Positions 1 to 7,781 of a DNA stretch of 19,876 bases are shown here, piece after piece. A model generated the notes under the pieces. That model saw nothing but the letters and a program-made list of their open reading frames with translations. It was not told where the DNA came from and ran no database searches. The stretch is taken from NCBI GenBank assembly GCA_964533785.1, contig CAZHNG010000095.1, forward strand, positions 1-19,876, given 5' to 3'. A program made the translations under genes and the position numbers. Every line of letters begins with the position of its first letter. Position 1 is the stretch's first letter. The DNA comes from JANQRV01 sp964533785 (lineage in GTDB: Bacteria; Bacteroidota; Bacteroidia; Chitinophagales; Saprospiraceae).

Positions 1-48
1 TACTAAATTTCAAAAATTTAGCAGATTGGATCATTTCTGGCCAGCCTG

Positions 49-66
49 TAGCGTCATAAGTCTAGT
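49..66 (+). repeat. Dispersed intergenic motif, copy 1
   Basis: TAGCGTCATAAGTCTAGT. It differs at one of 18 positions from the copy at 19826-19843 on the other strand and lies in the AT-rich leader of the first gene. Confidence 0.6.
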
Positions 67-184
67 TCAAAAAAAAGTACTAATTTTTGTTGAAAATATG
101 GAAAATATGGTGATTTTAGATTGAGGGAAATGAAAAAAGGTCATTTTTTAAAAAATGCAGGGGAACGAATTATAAAAACAAAAA

Positions 185-723
185 ATGAATAAAAAGCTAC
201 TATTCTTAGCCATTGTCCTAATCTTCAGTATTGGACAAGCAACAGCAGATAATCCAAAGAACGATGCGGTTAATAGGCAAGAAGACCCAGGAGATTCTAC
301 CAGAATAGCTGAATTAGACCGCTACTGGGCCGAATTATCGAGAACCGTTCGCGAAGGGGACTTCGAAGGGATGGGAGCGGTTTACCATCCGGACGCAGTG
401 ATTGTCTTTGCGGCTGGTGAGCATAAAACCTCAGTGCCCATATCCTCCGCACTAGAGGGTTGGAAACAGGGATTGCTCGACACCAAGCAAGGAAAAGTCG
501 CCAGTAATGTTGAATTCCGTTTTCCCAAAGGATAGGGGATGAAACGACGGCCCACGAAACAGGCATTTTCTACTATACCTCTGTTGATAACTCCGGCAAA
601 ACGGTGGCGGAATATTATACGCATTTTGAAATGCTGCTCGTCAAACGCAACAACCGCTGGTATGGCTTAATGGAATACCAAAAATCAAGAGCCACTCCGG
701 CAGAATGGAAGGTTTTGGAGTAG
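185..723 (+). pseudogene. SnoaL/DUF4440-like secreted protein, frameshifted
   Basis: The first part reads 116 codons from ATG 185 to a TAG at 533-535. It has a signal peptide (hydrophobic core LLFLAIVLIFSIG, likely cut after QATA) and then an NTF2-like segment (RYWAELSRTVREGDFEG...YHPDAVIVF). The rest of the family fold continues in another frame from about 538: DETTAHETGIFYYTS...HFEMLLVKRNNRWYGLMEY, ending at TAG 721-723. Adding one base in the AAA run at 528-530 joins the halves as FPKRIGDETTAHETG, a natural sequence for this family, so a single-base loss is the simplest explanation. The restored protein would be about 179 residues, normal for a SnoaL/DUF4440 protein with a leader. Such proteins have no single reaction. 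It converges with the LysE-type gene. Either a recent pseudogene or a sequencing error; the family call is fairly good. Confidence 0.7.
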
Positions 724-760
724 CTTTAGTGTTTTCTCCCTTAACCCTTTATTTTCCACC

Positions 761-1378
761 CTATTTCAAAAAGACATTGTACGCAGTGACAACAGCCAAC
801 ACCAAAAAAAGTAAACTCAAGATGTAATTGATGTTCTTCGCAATAAACTGCACCCGCTTTTGAATGTACTCCGCAAACAATACATAGATAAAAAACAAGA
901 GGAAAGACCCGGTGACCGCGCCCAGCGAAAAAATGTAATTATGAGGTGGGTCGATATTCAGCCACCCTTTAGCTTCCAACAGTGTACTATAACCCAGGAA
1001 AAAAGGAATGGCCAGCATGTTCATGGAAGACATGGTCAGCCCCGCCAGGTAACTATTCCGCTTCTGGTCCTTAACCTGCAGGCGTACCTGCCTTCGGGCC
1101 TGCCGGAAGAACATATACGATAATCCCAGAAATACAAATATAGCCGCATAGCTCAGGTATTCGATAATTTGGGGGTTGCGTACCAGGAATTTTGCAAAAG
1201 TTACGGCCAGGAATGCCTGGATGAGGATAATGGAAACCGCCCCTGAGACAAACAAGAGTGCCTCTTTGCGGTGGTGTTCCAGGCTCATTTTCAGCGAGGT
1301 CATATTGATCATTCCCGGTGGCATAAAACCAACGAAGGCAACCAGGACGGCCAGGAAAAAGGTGTTCAGCAATTCCAT
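761..1378 (-). CDS. LysE-family membrane exporter
   Basis: This 205-residue protein has about six hydrophobic segments and almost no soluble domain, matching the LysE/RhtB exporter family in length. The N-terminal helix contains the typical GFMPPGMINMTSLKMSLEH stretch, which corresponds to the conserved PGP-N turn of this superfamily. A basic cytoplasmic loop (RQARRQVRLQVKDQKRN) lies between helices 3 and 4. Family members export amino acids or other small metabolites from the cytoplasm; the substrate cannot be told from sequence. It follows the triple-rhodanese gene on the same strand after 79 bases, so it may be the last gene of the sulfur operon, but that gap could also hold its own promoter. 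No clear terminator hairpin is visible between its stop and the end of the convergent gene at 723. Confidence 0.75.
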   Translation of the reverse strand: MELLNTFFLAVLVAFVGFMPPGMINMTSLKMSLEHHRKEALLFVSGAVSIILIQAFLAVTFAKFLVRNPQIIEYLSYAAIFVFLGLSYMFFRQARRQVRLQVKDQKRNSYLAGLTMSSMNMLAIPFFLGYSTLLEAKGWLNIDPPHNYIFSLGAVTGSFLLFFIYVLFAEYIQKRVQFIAKNINYILSLLFLVLAVVTAYNVFLK

Positions 1379-1457
1379 ATCCTTTTTGTGGTAAACTTAT
1401 AAAGATGCGCTTGTTCCATTGGTGATTGTGGTTACAAAACAGCAATAACCTGTAGTG

Positions 1458-2768
1458 CTATTGTTGTATATCTTTACCCGAACTGACCCATTCAATGTAG
1501 GATCCGTCGTAGACCCGTACTTTCTCGTATTCAAGAATATTTTTAAAGGCAACAAAACCCACTGATGCCCTAATACCGGTACGGCAGGAAAAAATTAATT
1601 CCTGGTCAGGCGTAATGCCTAATTCTTTTGCGATGGCTTCTAATTCTTCTTTGGATTTAAAGGCCCCCGATCGTGTGAGCAGTTCGGAATGATTTAAGTT
1701 GATCGCACCGGGAATATGGCCTTTACTGTTAACAAACCCACTGTATTCGTAAGATGTTCTCAGATCCAGTATCTTGACCGCCGGGTTATCTTTATGCTCA
1801 TCTACGTAATCAATCGATGCGTAGAGCTGCGTATCTACGCTTGGTGTAAATGTTGTAGGGGGCAATTCTACGGGCTCAGCGGACATTGGAATGCCGGCTT
1901 TTTTCCATTGATTAGAATTATAGTGCAAAATCCTCACATCAACGGCTCCGAGATATTTCAAAATATGATAAACGCGGGCCGAATACTTTTGGGTACCATC
2001 GTCGTAAATGACCATTTGACTTTTTTCACTAAGCCCTTTTTGGCCAAAATAAGCTACCAATTCAGCCGGTTCCAATAATAAGTTCGGAATATCTCCTTCC
2101 CGGTAGAGGTCAGAATGATTAACGTTCACGGCACGTTCAATATGTGAACTATTGTACGCACTTGCCTTATTAGCGTCAATGATGACCAAACCTTCATTGG
2201 AATTGTAAAGCTCCATGAAGTCAACGGCAGTGATTACATCACCGTAACTGATCGACTCAAAAAAAGCGGCAATTTCCGGAATATCAACTTCCTCCACCGC
2301 TAATAATTCGTTAGCGGTGGATTCGAAAACCCCCTGAAGGATTTTTAACCCTTGAATATTTTTTTGTTTTAGGATCATCCAGGCACTATTGGTTTGGGTA
2401 AGGGTAGCACCGTAAAGGATCAACTGAGCGGTTTCGTTTTTCAGTTTCTTCAGATAGGTTGGCTGCAGCAGTTTGTGGTATGGAATATTGAGGGCTCCTT
2501 CAAGATGCCTGTGTCCAAAATCGATCGAATTTCGTACGTCGACAAACTTATAATTGGTGTCTTTCCCGGAAAGGATCTTTTGGGCCTCCGCTACGCTGAT
2601 AAACCGGTCGGCATTCCCCATTTCCTTCAAAAGTTCCGGGACAGACAACTGATAAGCGGACTTTTTGTATTTGACAAAAAAGCTGCCCCCCACAATTATT
2701 GCTACCATTAAGACGGCAGCTATGATGATCCCCATTGTGAATCTGTTTTTTTTATTTATTGTGACCAT
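1458..2768 (-). CDS. Membrane-anchored triple-rhodanese protein
   Basis: A 436-residue protein with an N-terminal membrane anchor (about residues 12-33) followed by three rhodanese-like domains at about 53-158, 175-295 and 315-432. Rhodaneses carry sulfane sulfur on a cysteine at the start of the active-site loop. Only the third domain has it: C395 in LIFSCRTGIRAS, close to the CRxGxxA loop of thiosulfate sulfurtransferases. The loop of domain 1 reads LYGATLTQ and of domain 2 YDDGTQKYS, both without Cys, so they are probably structural or binding domains. The anchor places the domains outside the cytoplasm. The start is ATG; a second Met at residue 12 is an alternative. It is 16 bases downstream of the single-rhodanese gene and in the molybdoenzyme operon, suggesting transfer of sulfur to or from the enzyme's substrate or product. 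Domain calls are firm; physiological role is inferred. Confidence 0.85.
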   Translation of the reverse strand: MVTINKKNRFTMGIIIAAVLMVAIIVGGSFFVKYKKSAYQLSVPELLKEMGNADRFISVAEAQKILSGKDTNYKFVDVRNSIDFGHRHLEGALNIPYHKLLQPTYLKKLKNETAQLILYGATLTQTNSAWMILKQKNIQGLKILQGVFESTANELLAVEEVDIPEIAAFFESISYGDVITAVDFMELYNSNEGLVIIDANKASAYNSSHIERAVNVNHSDLYREGDIPNLLLEPAELVAYFGQKGLSEKSQMVIYDDGTQKYSARVYHILKYLGAVDVRILHYNSNQWKKAGIPMSAEPVELPPTTFTPSVDTQLYASIDYVDEHKDNPAVKILDLRTSYEYSGFVNSKGHIPGAINLNHSELLTRSGAFKSKEELEAIAKELGITPDQELIFSCRTGIRASVGFVAFKNILEYEKVRVYDGSYIEWVSSGKDIQQ

Positions 2769-2784
2769 AAGTTTTCAAATTGTA

Positions 2785-3426
2785 TTAACATCCTTCTAGC
2801 TTTTTGGTCTTTATTTTAGGGATCAACTTGATGGTCTTTTTGGGAGCCACCTCCGCATTCCCGGGAATCGTCGATGGATCAAAAGCCCTGCTTTCCCCAT
2901 TGAAGTATTGGAGGGCTGCTTTGCGAAAAGCATACCGGTCGAACACTTCGATCGGAGCCGTTTCGGGTGGAGCCTCGGGTGAAAAAATATCTTCCTCCCA
3001 CTGATCAAGCCCGCCATTTAAAATAAAGATCCGGTGATGATTTTGCCGTTTTTTGATCATCCATGCCTGTTCGGACAAGAAGTTGTCGTTGCTGAAGAAA
3101 ACAACGTCTAATTCCCCTTCATTGAAGTATTGATCGTAAGCTGGATCGAGAATTTCTCCCAACGGCATATTTACGGATCCGGGAAGGGAATAGTCATTAT
3201 AATCAGCGGCCTCCCTAACATCAACCAGCACTAAACTTGGATCCTGGCTGATCATGCGTTCCGCCAATTGATCTGTGGAGATAAATCTTTTTTCGTTTTG
3301 TAATTCCAGTAACAACTGGTCGATCGGTAGTTCTTGGTACTGTTGCATCTTGGGTAAGCCAATGAAAACATAAACCAGCGCCAAAGCTATTGCCGCTATT
3401 GCCAAGAAGTAACTTAAATATCGCAT
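2785..3426 (-). CDS. Membrane-anchored degenerate rhodanese-like protein
   Basis: A 213-residue protein with an N-terminal transmembrane anchor (about 5-24, SYFLAIAAIALALVYVFIG) and one rhodanese-like domain at about 47-148 (FISTDQLAERM...LVLVDVREAADYNDYSLPGSVNMP...IFILNGGLDQW). The position of the catalytic Cys loop reads VVFFSNDNFLSEQ, with no Cys, so sulfurtransferase activity is unlikely. The tail is Lys-rich and ends in Cys. I chose ATG at 3424-3426 because it starts right before the anchor; the frame stays open upstream to a TTG at 3459, which would add 11 residues. It lies 92 bases after the nrfD-like gene and 16 before the triple-rhodanese gene. Domain order (anchor, then rhodanese) and linker match the N-terminal third of the next protein, hinting at an old duplication. 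Fold call good; function unknown. Confidence 0.8.
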   Translation of the reverse strand: MRYLSYFLAIAAIALALVYVFIGLPKMQQYQELPIDQLLLELQNEKRFISTDQLAERMISQDPSLVLVDVREAADYNDYSLPGSVNMPLGEILDPAYDQYFNEGELDVVFFSNDNFLSEQAWMIKKRQNHHRIFILNGGLDQWEEDIFSPEAPPETAPIEVFDRYAFRKAALQYFNGESRAFDPSTIPGNAEVAPKKTIKLIPKIKTKKLEGC

Positions 3427-3518
3427 ATAGATCAGTTCTTTTATTTTTTGTTCTGCCAAGTGAAACAGAGTTTACACACGAATCCTCCGCAATCAAACTC
3501 TAACGTCCAACATCTCAA

Positions 3519-4460
3519 TCAATATAAATACCTGGTAACCTGCCCGGCATCGATCATGATCAAGCGGAAAGCCAGCCCCCCGATCAAAACGCAAAGCGCA
3601 GGAATCGCCGGCGGGATCTTTTTCCCCCTCAACTCCAATATTTCAAGAAAAGCGGGAAATATCAGGCCCACAAAAACAACAATTCCCCAAAAGCTTAAGG
3701 TGTAATCCCCACCCAAAAATAAATTAGCAGCATCAATTTTAACTTGAGAACCAGCGAGATACCCCATAAATAAATGAATGATAAAGAAGAATTCCGTAGT
3801 GATCAAGATCAGATCCAGTCTCCTGAATAGCTGCTGTTCTTTATGGTTTTTTGACATCCACATGATGGTGGCCGCTCCGGTTGACAAACCCGAAACCAGG
3901 AACAACGGTCCAAGTAATGCCGTATTCCACAATGGTCTGGCATTGAAAGCGGACAGTAAAATGCCCGTGTAGATCCCCAGAATGATCGCCAATACCAATA
4001 TAGCCCAGGCCAGCGATAGACGATTATCCTGTACCCATTTCTCGAATTTTTTTAATACCGTAAACCTCCAATCCCAGGCGGGAACCAATTCCCGCAAATA
4101 ACCACCGACCCATATAAACGACAAAGGAGTGACCGCCATTAGGGTCCACGCTCCCCAGGACATTGGAGATTCTATCCGCAGGGTCATATAAAGCCGCCAG
4201 AAATACAATGGATGCTTAAGGTCTACAAATAAAGCGATCAAGCCGATCACCAAGGCAAAAGGAGCAATAAAAGTTCCCCATTTTACCGCTGTCGGCAATT
4301 CTTGTTCCTTACCCAAAATCGTGTAAAGGGCAGAAAAAAATAACAACCCGGCAGCCAGACCGCCCAAAAAAAGGTAAAGCGCAACCGGCCAATGCCATAT
4401 ATGTAAGTGGGGATCTATATTTGGAATATCACGTCCGCTAATGAATAATTCTTCATTCAT
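3519..4460 (-). CDS. NrfD/PsrC-family membrane subunit of molybdoenzyme
   Basis: A 313-residue polytopic protein with about eight transmembrane segments, typical of the NrfD/PsrC family that exchanges electrons between the quinone pool and the iron-sulfur subunit of complex iron-sulfur molybdoenzymes. Family-like stretches are HIWHWPVALYLFLGGLAAG in helix 1, DLKHPLYFWRLY followed by SPMSWGAW after helices 2-3, and GIYTGILLSAFNARPLWN before helix 6. There is no heme-ligand pattern of the cytochrome b type. ATG 4458-4460 lies 10 bases after the stop of the ferredoxin subunit, so the two are surely co-transcribed. It would be in the inner membrane, binding menaquinol in a Bacteroidota host. Family assignment is strong; direction of electron flow is not shown. 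Confidence 0.9.
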   Translation of the reverse strand: MNEELFISGRDIPNIDPHLHIWHWPVALYLFLGGLAAGLLFFSALYTILGKEQELPTAVKWGTFIAPFALVIGLIALFVDLKHPLYFWRLYMTLRIESPMSWGAWTLMAVTPLSFIWVGGYLRELVPAWDWRFTVLKKFEKWVQDNRLSLAWAILVLAIILGIYTGILLSAFNARPLWNTALLGPLFLVSGLSTGAATIMWMSKNHKEQQLFRRLDLILITTEFFFIIHLFMGYLAGSQVKIDAANLFLGGDYTLSFWGIVVFVGLIFPAFLEILELRGKKIPPAIPALCVLIGGLAFRLIMIDAGQVTRYLY

Positions 4461-4470
4461 TGTAACAGGA

Positions 4471-5004
4471 TTAAATTAGGTAATAGATTTGCGGATCAGT
4501 CCCCGCCTCGGGTGCCAATACCTTGTATTTGCGTTTCTCCAGGATCGTGGTTATTTCACTATGGGGGTCATCCAGGTCGCCAAAATACATACATTTAGTG
4601 GGGCAAGCCGCTACACAAGCCGGCTGCAGCCCTTCTCTGACCCGGTGAATGCAAAAGGTGCATTTGTCTACGTATCCCTCCGGATGTGAATACCGGGCAT
4701 CGTAAGGACAAGACTGTATGCAAGCTCCACAACCAATGCATTCTTCGGGCGTCACTAACACAACACCGCCTTCTACGATATGACTTGCTCCGGTCGGGCA
4801 GCAACGCACGCAGGGAGGGTTCGCGCAGTGGTTGCACCGCTCTGATCTTAGCTCCAACTCAAGCTGGGGATAAGTGCCGATAACCGTCTCCGTCACCCAA
4901 TCCCGGCAATAACCGATAGGTACATTATTCTCAATTTGACAGGCAATGACGCAATCACTGCATCCGACACATTTCTTGGTGTCAATAGCCATAGCATATC
5001 TCAT
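4471..5004 (-). CDS. Four-cluster 4Fe-4S electron-transfer subunit (PsrB/PhsB-like)
   Basis: A 177-residue ferredoxin-like protein with 16 cysteines in four groups: C12-x2-C15-x2-C18-x3-C22, C57-x2-C60-x4-C65-x3-C69, C89-x2-C92-x2-C95-x3-C99 and C115-x2-C118-x11-C130-x3-C134. This layout is that of the PsrB/PhsB/DmsB/NrfC-type subunits, predicting four [4Fe-4S] clusters that wire the molybdopterin subunit to the NrfD membrane subunit. It has no signal peptide, so it would be exported bound to the Tat-directed catalytic subunit, as known for this family. Only 2 bases separate it from the upstream catalytic gene and 10 from the downstream nrfD-like gene. Length and cysteine spacing are standard and all ligands are present. 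Confidence 0.93.
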   Translation of the reverse strand: MRYAMAIDTKKCVGCSDCVIACQIENNVPIGYCRDWVTETVIGTYPQLELELRSERCNHCANPPCVRCCPTGASHIVEGGVVLVTPEECIGCGACIQSCPYDARYSHPEGYVDKCTFCIHRVREGLQPACVAACPTKCMYFGDLDDPHSEITTILEKRKYKVLAPEAGTDPQIYYLI

Positions 5005-5006
5005 AA

Positions 5007-7235
5007 TCAGCTATTTTCTTTTGGGTTGTTTAATAAGAAAGTGACAAAGTTGCCCCGCATACCCGTTCCTCCCATTATTGGATCGGTCATGACATTGGTG
5101 ATTAATTCCGTGTCACTGGCACCTCTACCGTAGGCTCTCGTCAATTCTTTGCGTTGATGACCAAAGCCATGAACCATGTAGACCGCATCCCAGCCTATGC
5201 GCTCGGTAATTCTCACTTTTATCGGAAAGGAGGAAATAACTCCATCCTGGTTTTTTAGCCACACTTTCTGATCTTTGGAGAGATTCCACAGTTTGGCGAC
5301 CTTTGGATTTACCCAAAGCGCGTTTTCTTTCATCAAGTCCGTCAGGTATGGATTATTCGCCGTACGCGTAAAGGTATGCGCGGGAGCGCGGCCGTAGATC
5401 AGGCGATAAAAGCCGGATCCCGGTTGTGGGTGTTCCTGGTAGACGGGAATCGGGTCAAAACCGGCCTGCTCAAGTATATTCGAGTACAGTTCGATCTTCC
5501 CGGTAGGGGTGTCAAATGGCCAATCAACGTCCTCTGGAAGATAGAGATAGGGATTTTGCCGCTCGTAGGCTTTAACTCCAACTTTCTCCATCTCCGTCAG
5601 AGAACTCCCCATTTTCTTCAACTCCTCTTCTATCACTTCTTTGTAATCGTTATACGGGAAATAGGCTTCCAAACCCATTCTCCGACCCAATTCTTTGGCC
5701 ATCCACGATGCGGGTTGGGAATCTCCTTTTGGGCTAGCGGCAGGCATCCGTAAAGCGATATTGGGTACGCGGTGAGGCGAACTCCGTATTTTGTCGTAGC
5801 GTTCCAAATAAGTACACTCGGGAAGTACGACATCCGCGTAGCCCGTTATTTCCATGGGCATGGTATCCACGACTACGATGAAGTCAAGCGCATTGACCGC
5901 CTCGAGGAAGTCCGCTTTATTGGGCATGGTTTCCGGTAAATTTGTCCCGGAGACCATCCAGCTGCGAAGCCGGTATTGTTCGTCAATGCGATCGGGGATG
6001 GAGGCATCCACCAAGGCATTGGATACTGAAGCTGCAGCCAGCGGAAATTTATCTTTCATCAAGTCCCTCCAGGACCATCTCGGCTTTGGGTAAGGCGGAT
6101 GTTCCATAGTTGGAACAGTCTTACTTTCGCTAAAATAAAAACCACCTCGACGTCCCCAGGAGCCTAACAAAGCATTTAAGATGGCAATAGCCCGGGACCG
6201 CTGCGTATCATCGCCGTACCAGGTAACATGCCTACCGGGATGGACGATCACCGAAGGAGCGGCGCCGGCCATAATGCGCGCCGTTTCAACGATCTGATCG
6301 GGCTTGATATTGGTGATCCCGTAGGCCCACTCCGGAGTCATTAAGCGTACATGATTGCGCAACTGTTCAAATCCATAAGTATGGCGTTCAACGTATTCCT
6401 TGTCGTACCATCCTTTGTTGATAATGATGTGAATCCAGGCCATGAGCAAGGCAATATCGGTGGATGGCTTAATGGGTAACCAATGGCTGGATTTACTGGC
6501 TGCTGTGGAAAACCTTGGGTCAACGGTGATGATGTGAGCGCCTTTATCAATGGCGTCTGACATTTCCTGGACCTGCCCGTTGTGCATGTTCTCTCCAATA
6601 TGAGAACCGATCAAAACCAGACACCTGGTATCCCTAATATCCGTTGGCTCCGGAGAACCAATGTATGAGCCAAAGGTGGCATAAAACCCAACCTCCCGGG
6701 GTCCGCGACATTGTGCGTAGGACGGAGAAGTGATCATTGGTGATCCCAAAGCTTTAAATAAGTGCTGGAAGTGATCGCCCGACGAGCCGTGTTTAAATAA
6801 TCCAATAGTTTCAGGGCCATAGTCATCAATGATCTGCTTCCACCGGTTCGCGATCAGATCCAAGGCCTCCTCCCAGGAAGCTTCCTTGTACGTTTGCCGG
6901 CCATTCTCAGTAACCCTGATCAATGGGGTAGTCAATCGATCGGAATCTTCGTACATACCCAACCCTCCCATGCCGCGTGGGCACAGGCGACCATTGCAAT
7001 GGGGATCGTCTTCAATACCCTCCAATTTGACGATCTTGCCTTCACTATTCGTGCAAGCCCAGGCAGCGCACTTCCAAAAACAAACTTCACAATAGGTAGG
7101 CACCCGGTTCAGGGCCTGAAGACCAGTTTTTTCAGACCACTTCACTTCCTTAGTCAGATCACAGGCACTCAATCCCAGCGCCATTCCCCCGATTCCCAAA
7201 GATGAAATTTTGATAAAGTCTCTCCGTGTACGCAT
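5007..7235 (-). CDS. Tat-exported molybdopterin oxidoreductase, polysulfide/thiosulfate reductase-like
   Basis: A 742-residue catalytic subunit of a complex iron-sulfur molybdoenzyme. I chose ATG 7233-7235 because it is followed at once by a twin-arginine leader, MRTRRDFIKISS, and a lipobox-like LSAC (C25), suggesting a Tat-exported lipoprotein; the frame is open 34 codons further upstream without support. The [4Fe-4S] ligands appear as C49-x2-C52-x3-C56 and C85 (CPRG). C176 in SYAQCRGPREVGF is the likely molybdenum ligand. The middle and end show bis-MGD-binding signatures (VDPRFSTAASKS, ADVVLPECTYLERYDK, GRAPAHTFTRTANNPYL). Length and partners fit PsrA/PhsA-type polysulfide or thiosulfate reductases, and the rhodanese genes in the operon support a sulfur substrate. 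Arsenate, tetrathionate or another oxoanion cannot be excluded. Class call firm, substrate inferred. Confidence 0.9.
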   Translation of the reverse strand: MRTRRDFIKISSLGIGGMALGLSACDLTKEVKWSEKTGLQALNRVPTYCEVCFWKCAAWACTNSEGKIVKLEGIEDDPHCNGRLCPRGMGGLGMYEDSDRLTTPLIRVTENGRQTYKEASWEEALDLIANRWKQIIDDYGPETIGLFKHGSSGDHFQHLFKALGSPMITSPSYAQCRGPREVGFYATFGSYIGSPEPTDIRDTRCLVLIGSHIGENMHNGQVQEMSDAIDKGAHIITVDPRFSTAASKSSHWLPIKPSTDIALLMAWIHIIINKGWYDKEYVERHTYGFEQLRNHVRLMTPEWAYGITNIKPDQIVETARIMAGAAPSVIVHPGRHVTWYGDDTQRSRAIAILNALLGSWGRRGGFYFSESKTVPTMEHPPYPKPRWSWRDLMKDKFPLAAASVSNALVDASIPDRIDEQYRLRSWMVSGTNLPETMPNKADFLEAVNALDFIVVVDTMPMEITGYADVVLPECTYLERYDKIRSSPHRVPNIALRMPAASPKGDSQPASWMAKELGRRMGLEAYFPYNDYKEVIEEELKKMGSSLTEMEKVGVKAYERQNPYLYLPEDVDWPFDTPTGKIELYSNILEQAGFDPIPVYQEHPQPGSGFYRLIYGRAPAHTFTRTANNPYLTDLMKENALWVNPKVAKLWNLSKDQKVWLKNQDGVISSFPIKVRITERIGWDAVYMVHGFGHQRKELTRAYGRGASDTELITNVMTDPIMGGTGMRGNFVTFLLNNPKENS

Positions 7236-7304
7236 TATTATTTCGGATAAGTTAATTTTATGCTGGTGTAATAATTTGGATTTTTGACGTGATATTATAA
7301 GTAT

Positions 7305-7315
7305 TTGATAATCAA
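7305..7315. promoter_or_regulatory. Palindrome TTGATaATCAA upstream of molybdoenzyme gene
   Basis: Perfect 11-base palindrome about 70 bases upstream of the molybdoenzyme start. The half sites equal those of Fnr boxes (TTGAT/ATCAA) but the spacer is 1 base instead of 4, so it is not a canonical Fnr site. Possible operator; low confidence. Confidence 0.25.
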
Positions 7316-7347
7316 TTAAAAAAACACTTCGCGTCAAGTGTAGCTTT

Positions 7348-7387
7348 GGGTTATAGGGTTATAGGGTTATAGGGTTATGGGGTTATG
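7348..7387. repeat. Five-unit tandem repeat of GGGTTATA/G
   Basis: Five consecutive 8-base units: GGGTTATA three times (7348-7371), then GGGTTATG twice (7372-7387). The complementary TATAACCC occurs on the far side of the gap near 7583-7590, so the whole repeat block could fold back on itself. This is noncoding and probably slippage-prone. Confidence 0.9.
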
Positions 7388-7389
7388 CA

Positions 7390-7434
7390 AAATACGCCCA
7401 AGATTTATCCCCACATAACTTCATAACTTCATAA
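7390..7434. repeat. Left copy of 45-base direct repeat flanking the gap
   Basis: The 45 bases starting AAATACGCCCAAGATTTATC and ending in CATAA recur at 7535-7579 with a single C/T difference. The copy ends exactly where the N run begins, as expected when a tandem repeat array could not be assembled. Confidence 0.9.
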
Positions 7435-7534
7435 NNNNNNNNNNNNNNNNNNNNNNNNNNNNNNNNNNNNNNNNNNNNNNNNNNNNNNNNNNNNNNNNNN
7501 NNNNNNNNNNNNNNNNNNNNNNNNNNNNNNNNNN
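7435..7534. other. Assembly gap of 100 N
   Basis: Exactly 100 N, the conventional placeholder for a gap of unknown length. It is bounded on both sides by the same 45-base repeat, so the true content is probably more copies of this repeat, or nothing if the contig ends overlap. Confidence 0.98.
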
Positions 7535-7579
7535 AAATACGCCCAAGATTTATCCCCACATAACTTTATAACTTCATAA
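7535..7579. repeat. Right copy of 45-base direct repeat flanking the gap
   Basis: Matches 7390-7434 at 44 of 45 positions (T for C in the ACTTYATAAC part). It starts at the first base after the gap and is followed by CTTATAACCC, the complement of the 8-base tandem repeat on the other side. Confidence 0.9.
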
Positions 7580-7640
7580 CCTTATAACCCATTAAACCTT
7601 AAATATTAACAATCACCCCAGGTTGAAAAAACAATACATC

Positions 7641-7654
7641 TAGCGTCAAAAGTC
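7641..7654 (+). repeat. Dispersed intergenic motif, copy 2
   Basis: TAGCGTCAAAAGTC, identical to the first 14 bases of the copy at 19826-19843, and lying in the divergent spacer before the cytochrome gene. Confidence 0.6.
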
Positions 7655-7697
7655 CAAAATAACGGTTCCTAAGGAATAAAACCTGGAGGGTGTTTTT

Positions 7698-7713
7698 GGT
7701 GATGATCATCACA
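7698..7713. promoter_or_regulatory. Crp-like operator
   Basis: The core GTGATGATCATCAC (7699-7712) is a perfect 14-base palindrome. Read against the Crp-family consensus TGTGA-N6-TCACA it matches 9 of 10 fixed positions (GGTGA-TGATCA-TCACA). It lies about 75 bases upstream of the cytochrome start and 22 bp, two helix turns, from the Fnr-like box. A Crp/Fnr-family regulator is the natural candidate; which one cannot be told. Confidence 0.5.
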
Positions 7714-7720
7714 CTATTCC

Positions 7721-7734
7721 TTGATATTTATCAT
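7721..7734. promoter_or_regulatory. Fnr-like box
   Basis: TTGAT-ATTT-ATCAT matches the Fnr consensus TTGAT-N4-ATCAA at 9 of 10 positions. It directly precedes TAGACTTG (7735-7742), a one-mismatch match to the Bacteroidota -7 element TAnnTTTG. If that is the promoter, this box would overlap the spacer and the upstream palindrome would sit near -42, a usual activator position. Oxygen or redox control would suit a respiratory cytochrome gene; this is inference. Confidence 0.4.
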
Positions 7735-7781
7735 TAGACTTGTCTATCTACTTACGTTACCGGAATTCTTAAGTAACTACC

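Larger units (their letters stand above)
7236..7781. other. Divergent intergenic region with repeats and assembly gap
   Basis: This 546-base spacer separates the molybdoenzyme operon (leftward) from the cytochrome gene (rightward). It must hold both promoters. It contains a palindrome TTGATaATCAA at 7305-7315, an inverted repeat ACACTT-N6-AAGTGT at 7324-7341, an 8-bp tandem repeat at 7348-7387, a 45-base direct repeat on both sides of a 100-N gap, one copy of a dispersed TAGCGTCAAAAGTC motif at 7641-7654, and Crp/Fnr-like boxes at 7698-7734. I see no coding capacity in it. Confidence 0.8.

Noticed and set aside
382..624. Open frame on the minus strand across the SnoaL-like gene
   Set aside because: It overlaps the better supported plus-strand gene, lacks domain features, and its composition is that of a shadow frame.
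1075..1106. Possible REP-like insertion (CCTGCA...CCTGCC...CCTGCC) inside the LysE-type gene
   Set aside because: The frame is intact, the arms do not form a good hairpin, and the encoded basic loop is normal for this family.
4595..4837. Cys- and Arg-rich minus-strand frame within the ferredoxin subunit gene
   Set aside because: It is an alternate frame of a gene whose true frame has four complete cysteine groups.
7348..7590. CRISPR array
   Set aside because: Repeats are contiguous or gap-flanking with no unique spacers of constant length, and no cas genes are present.
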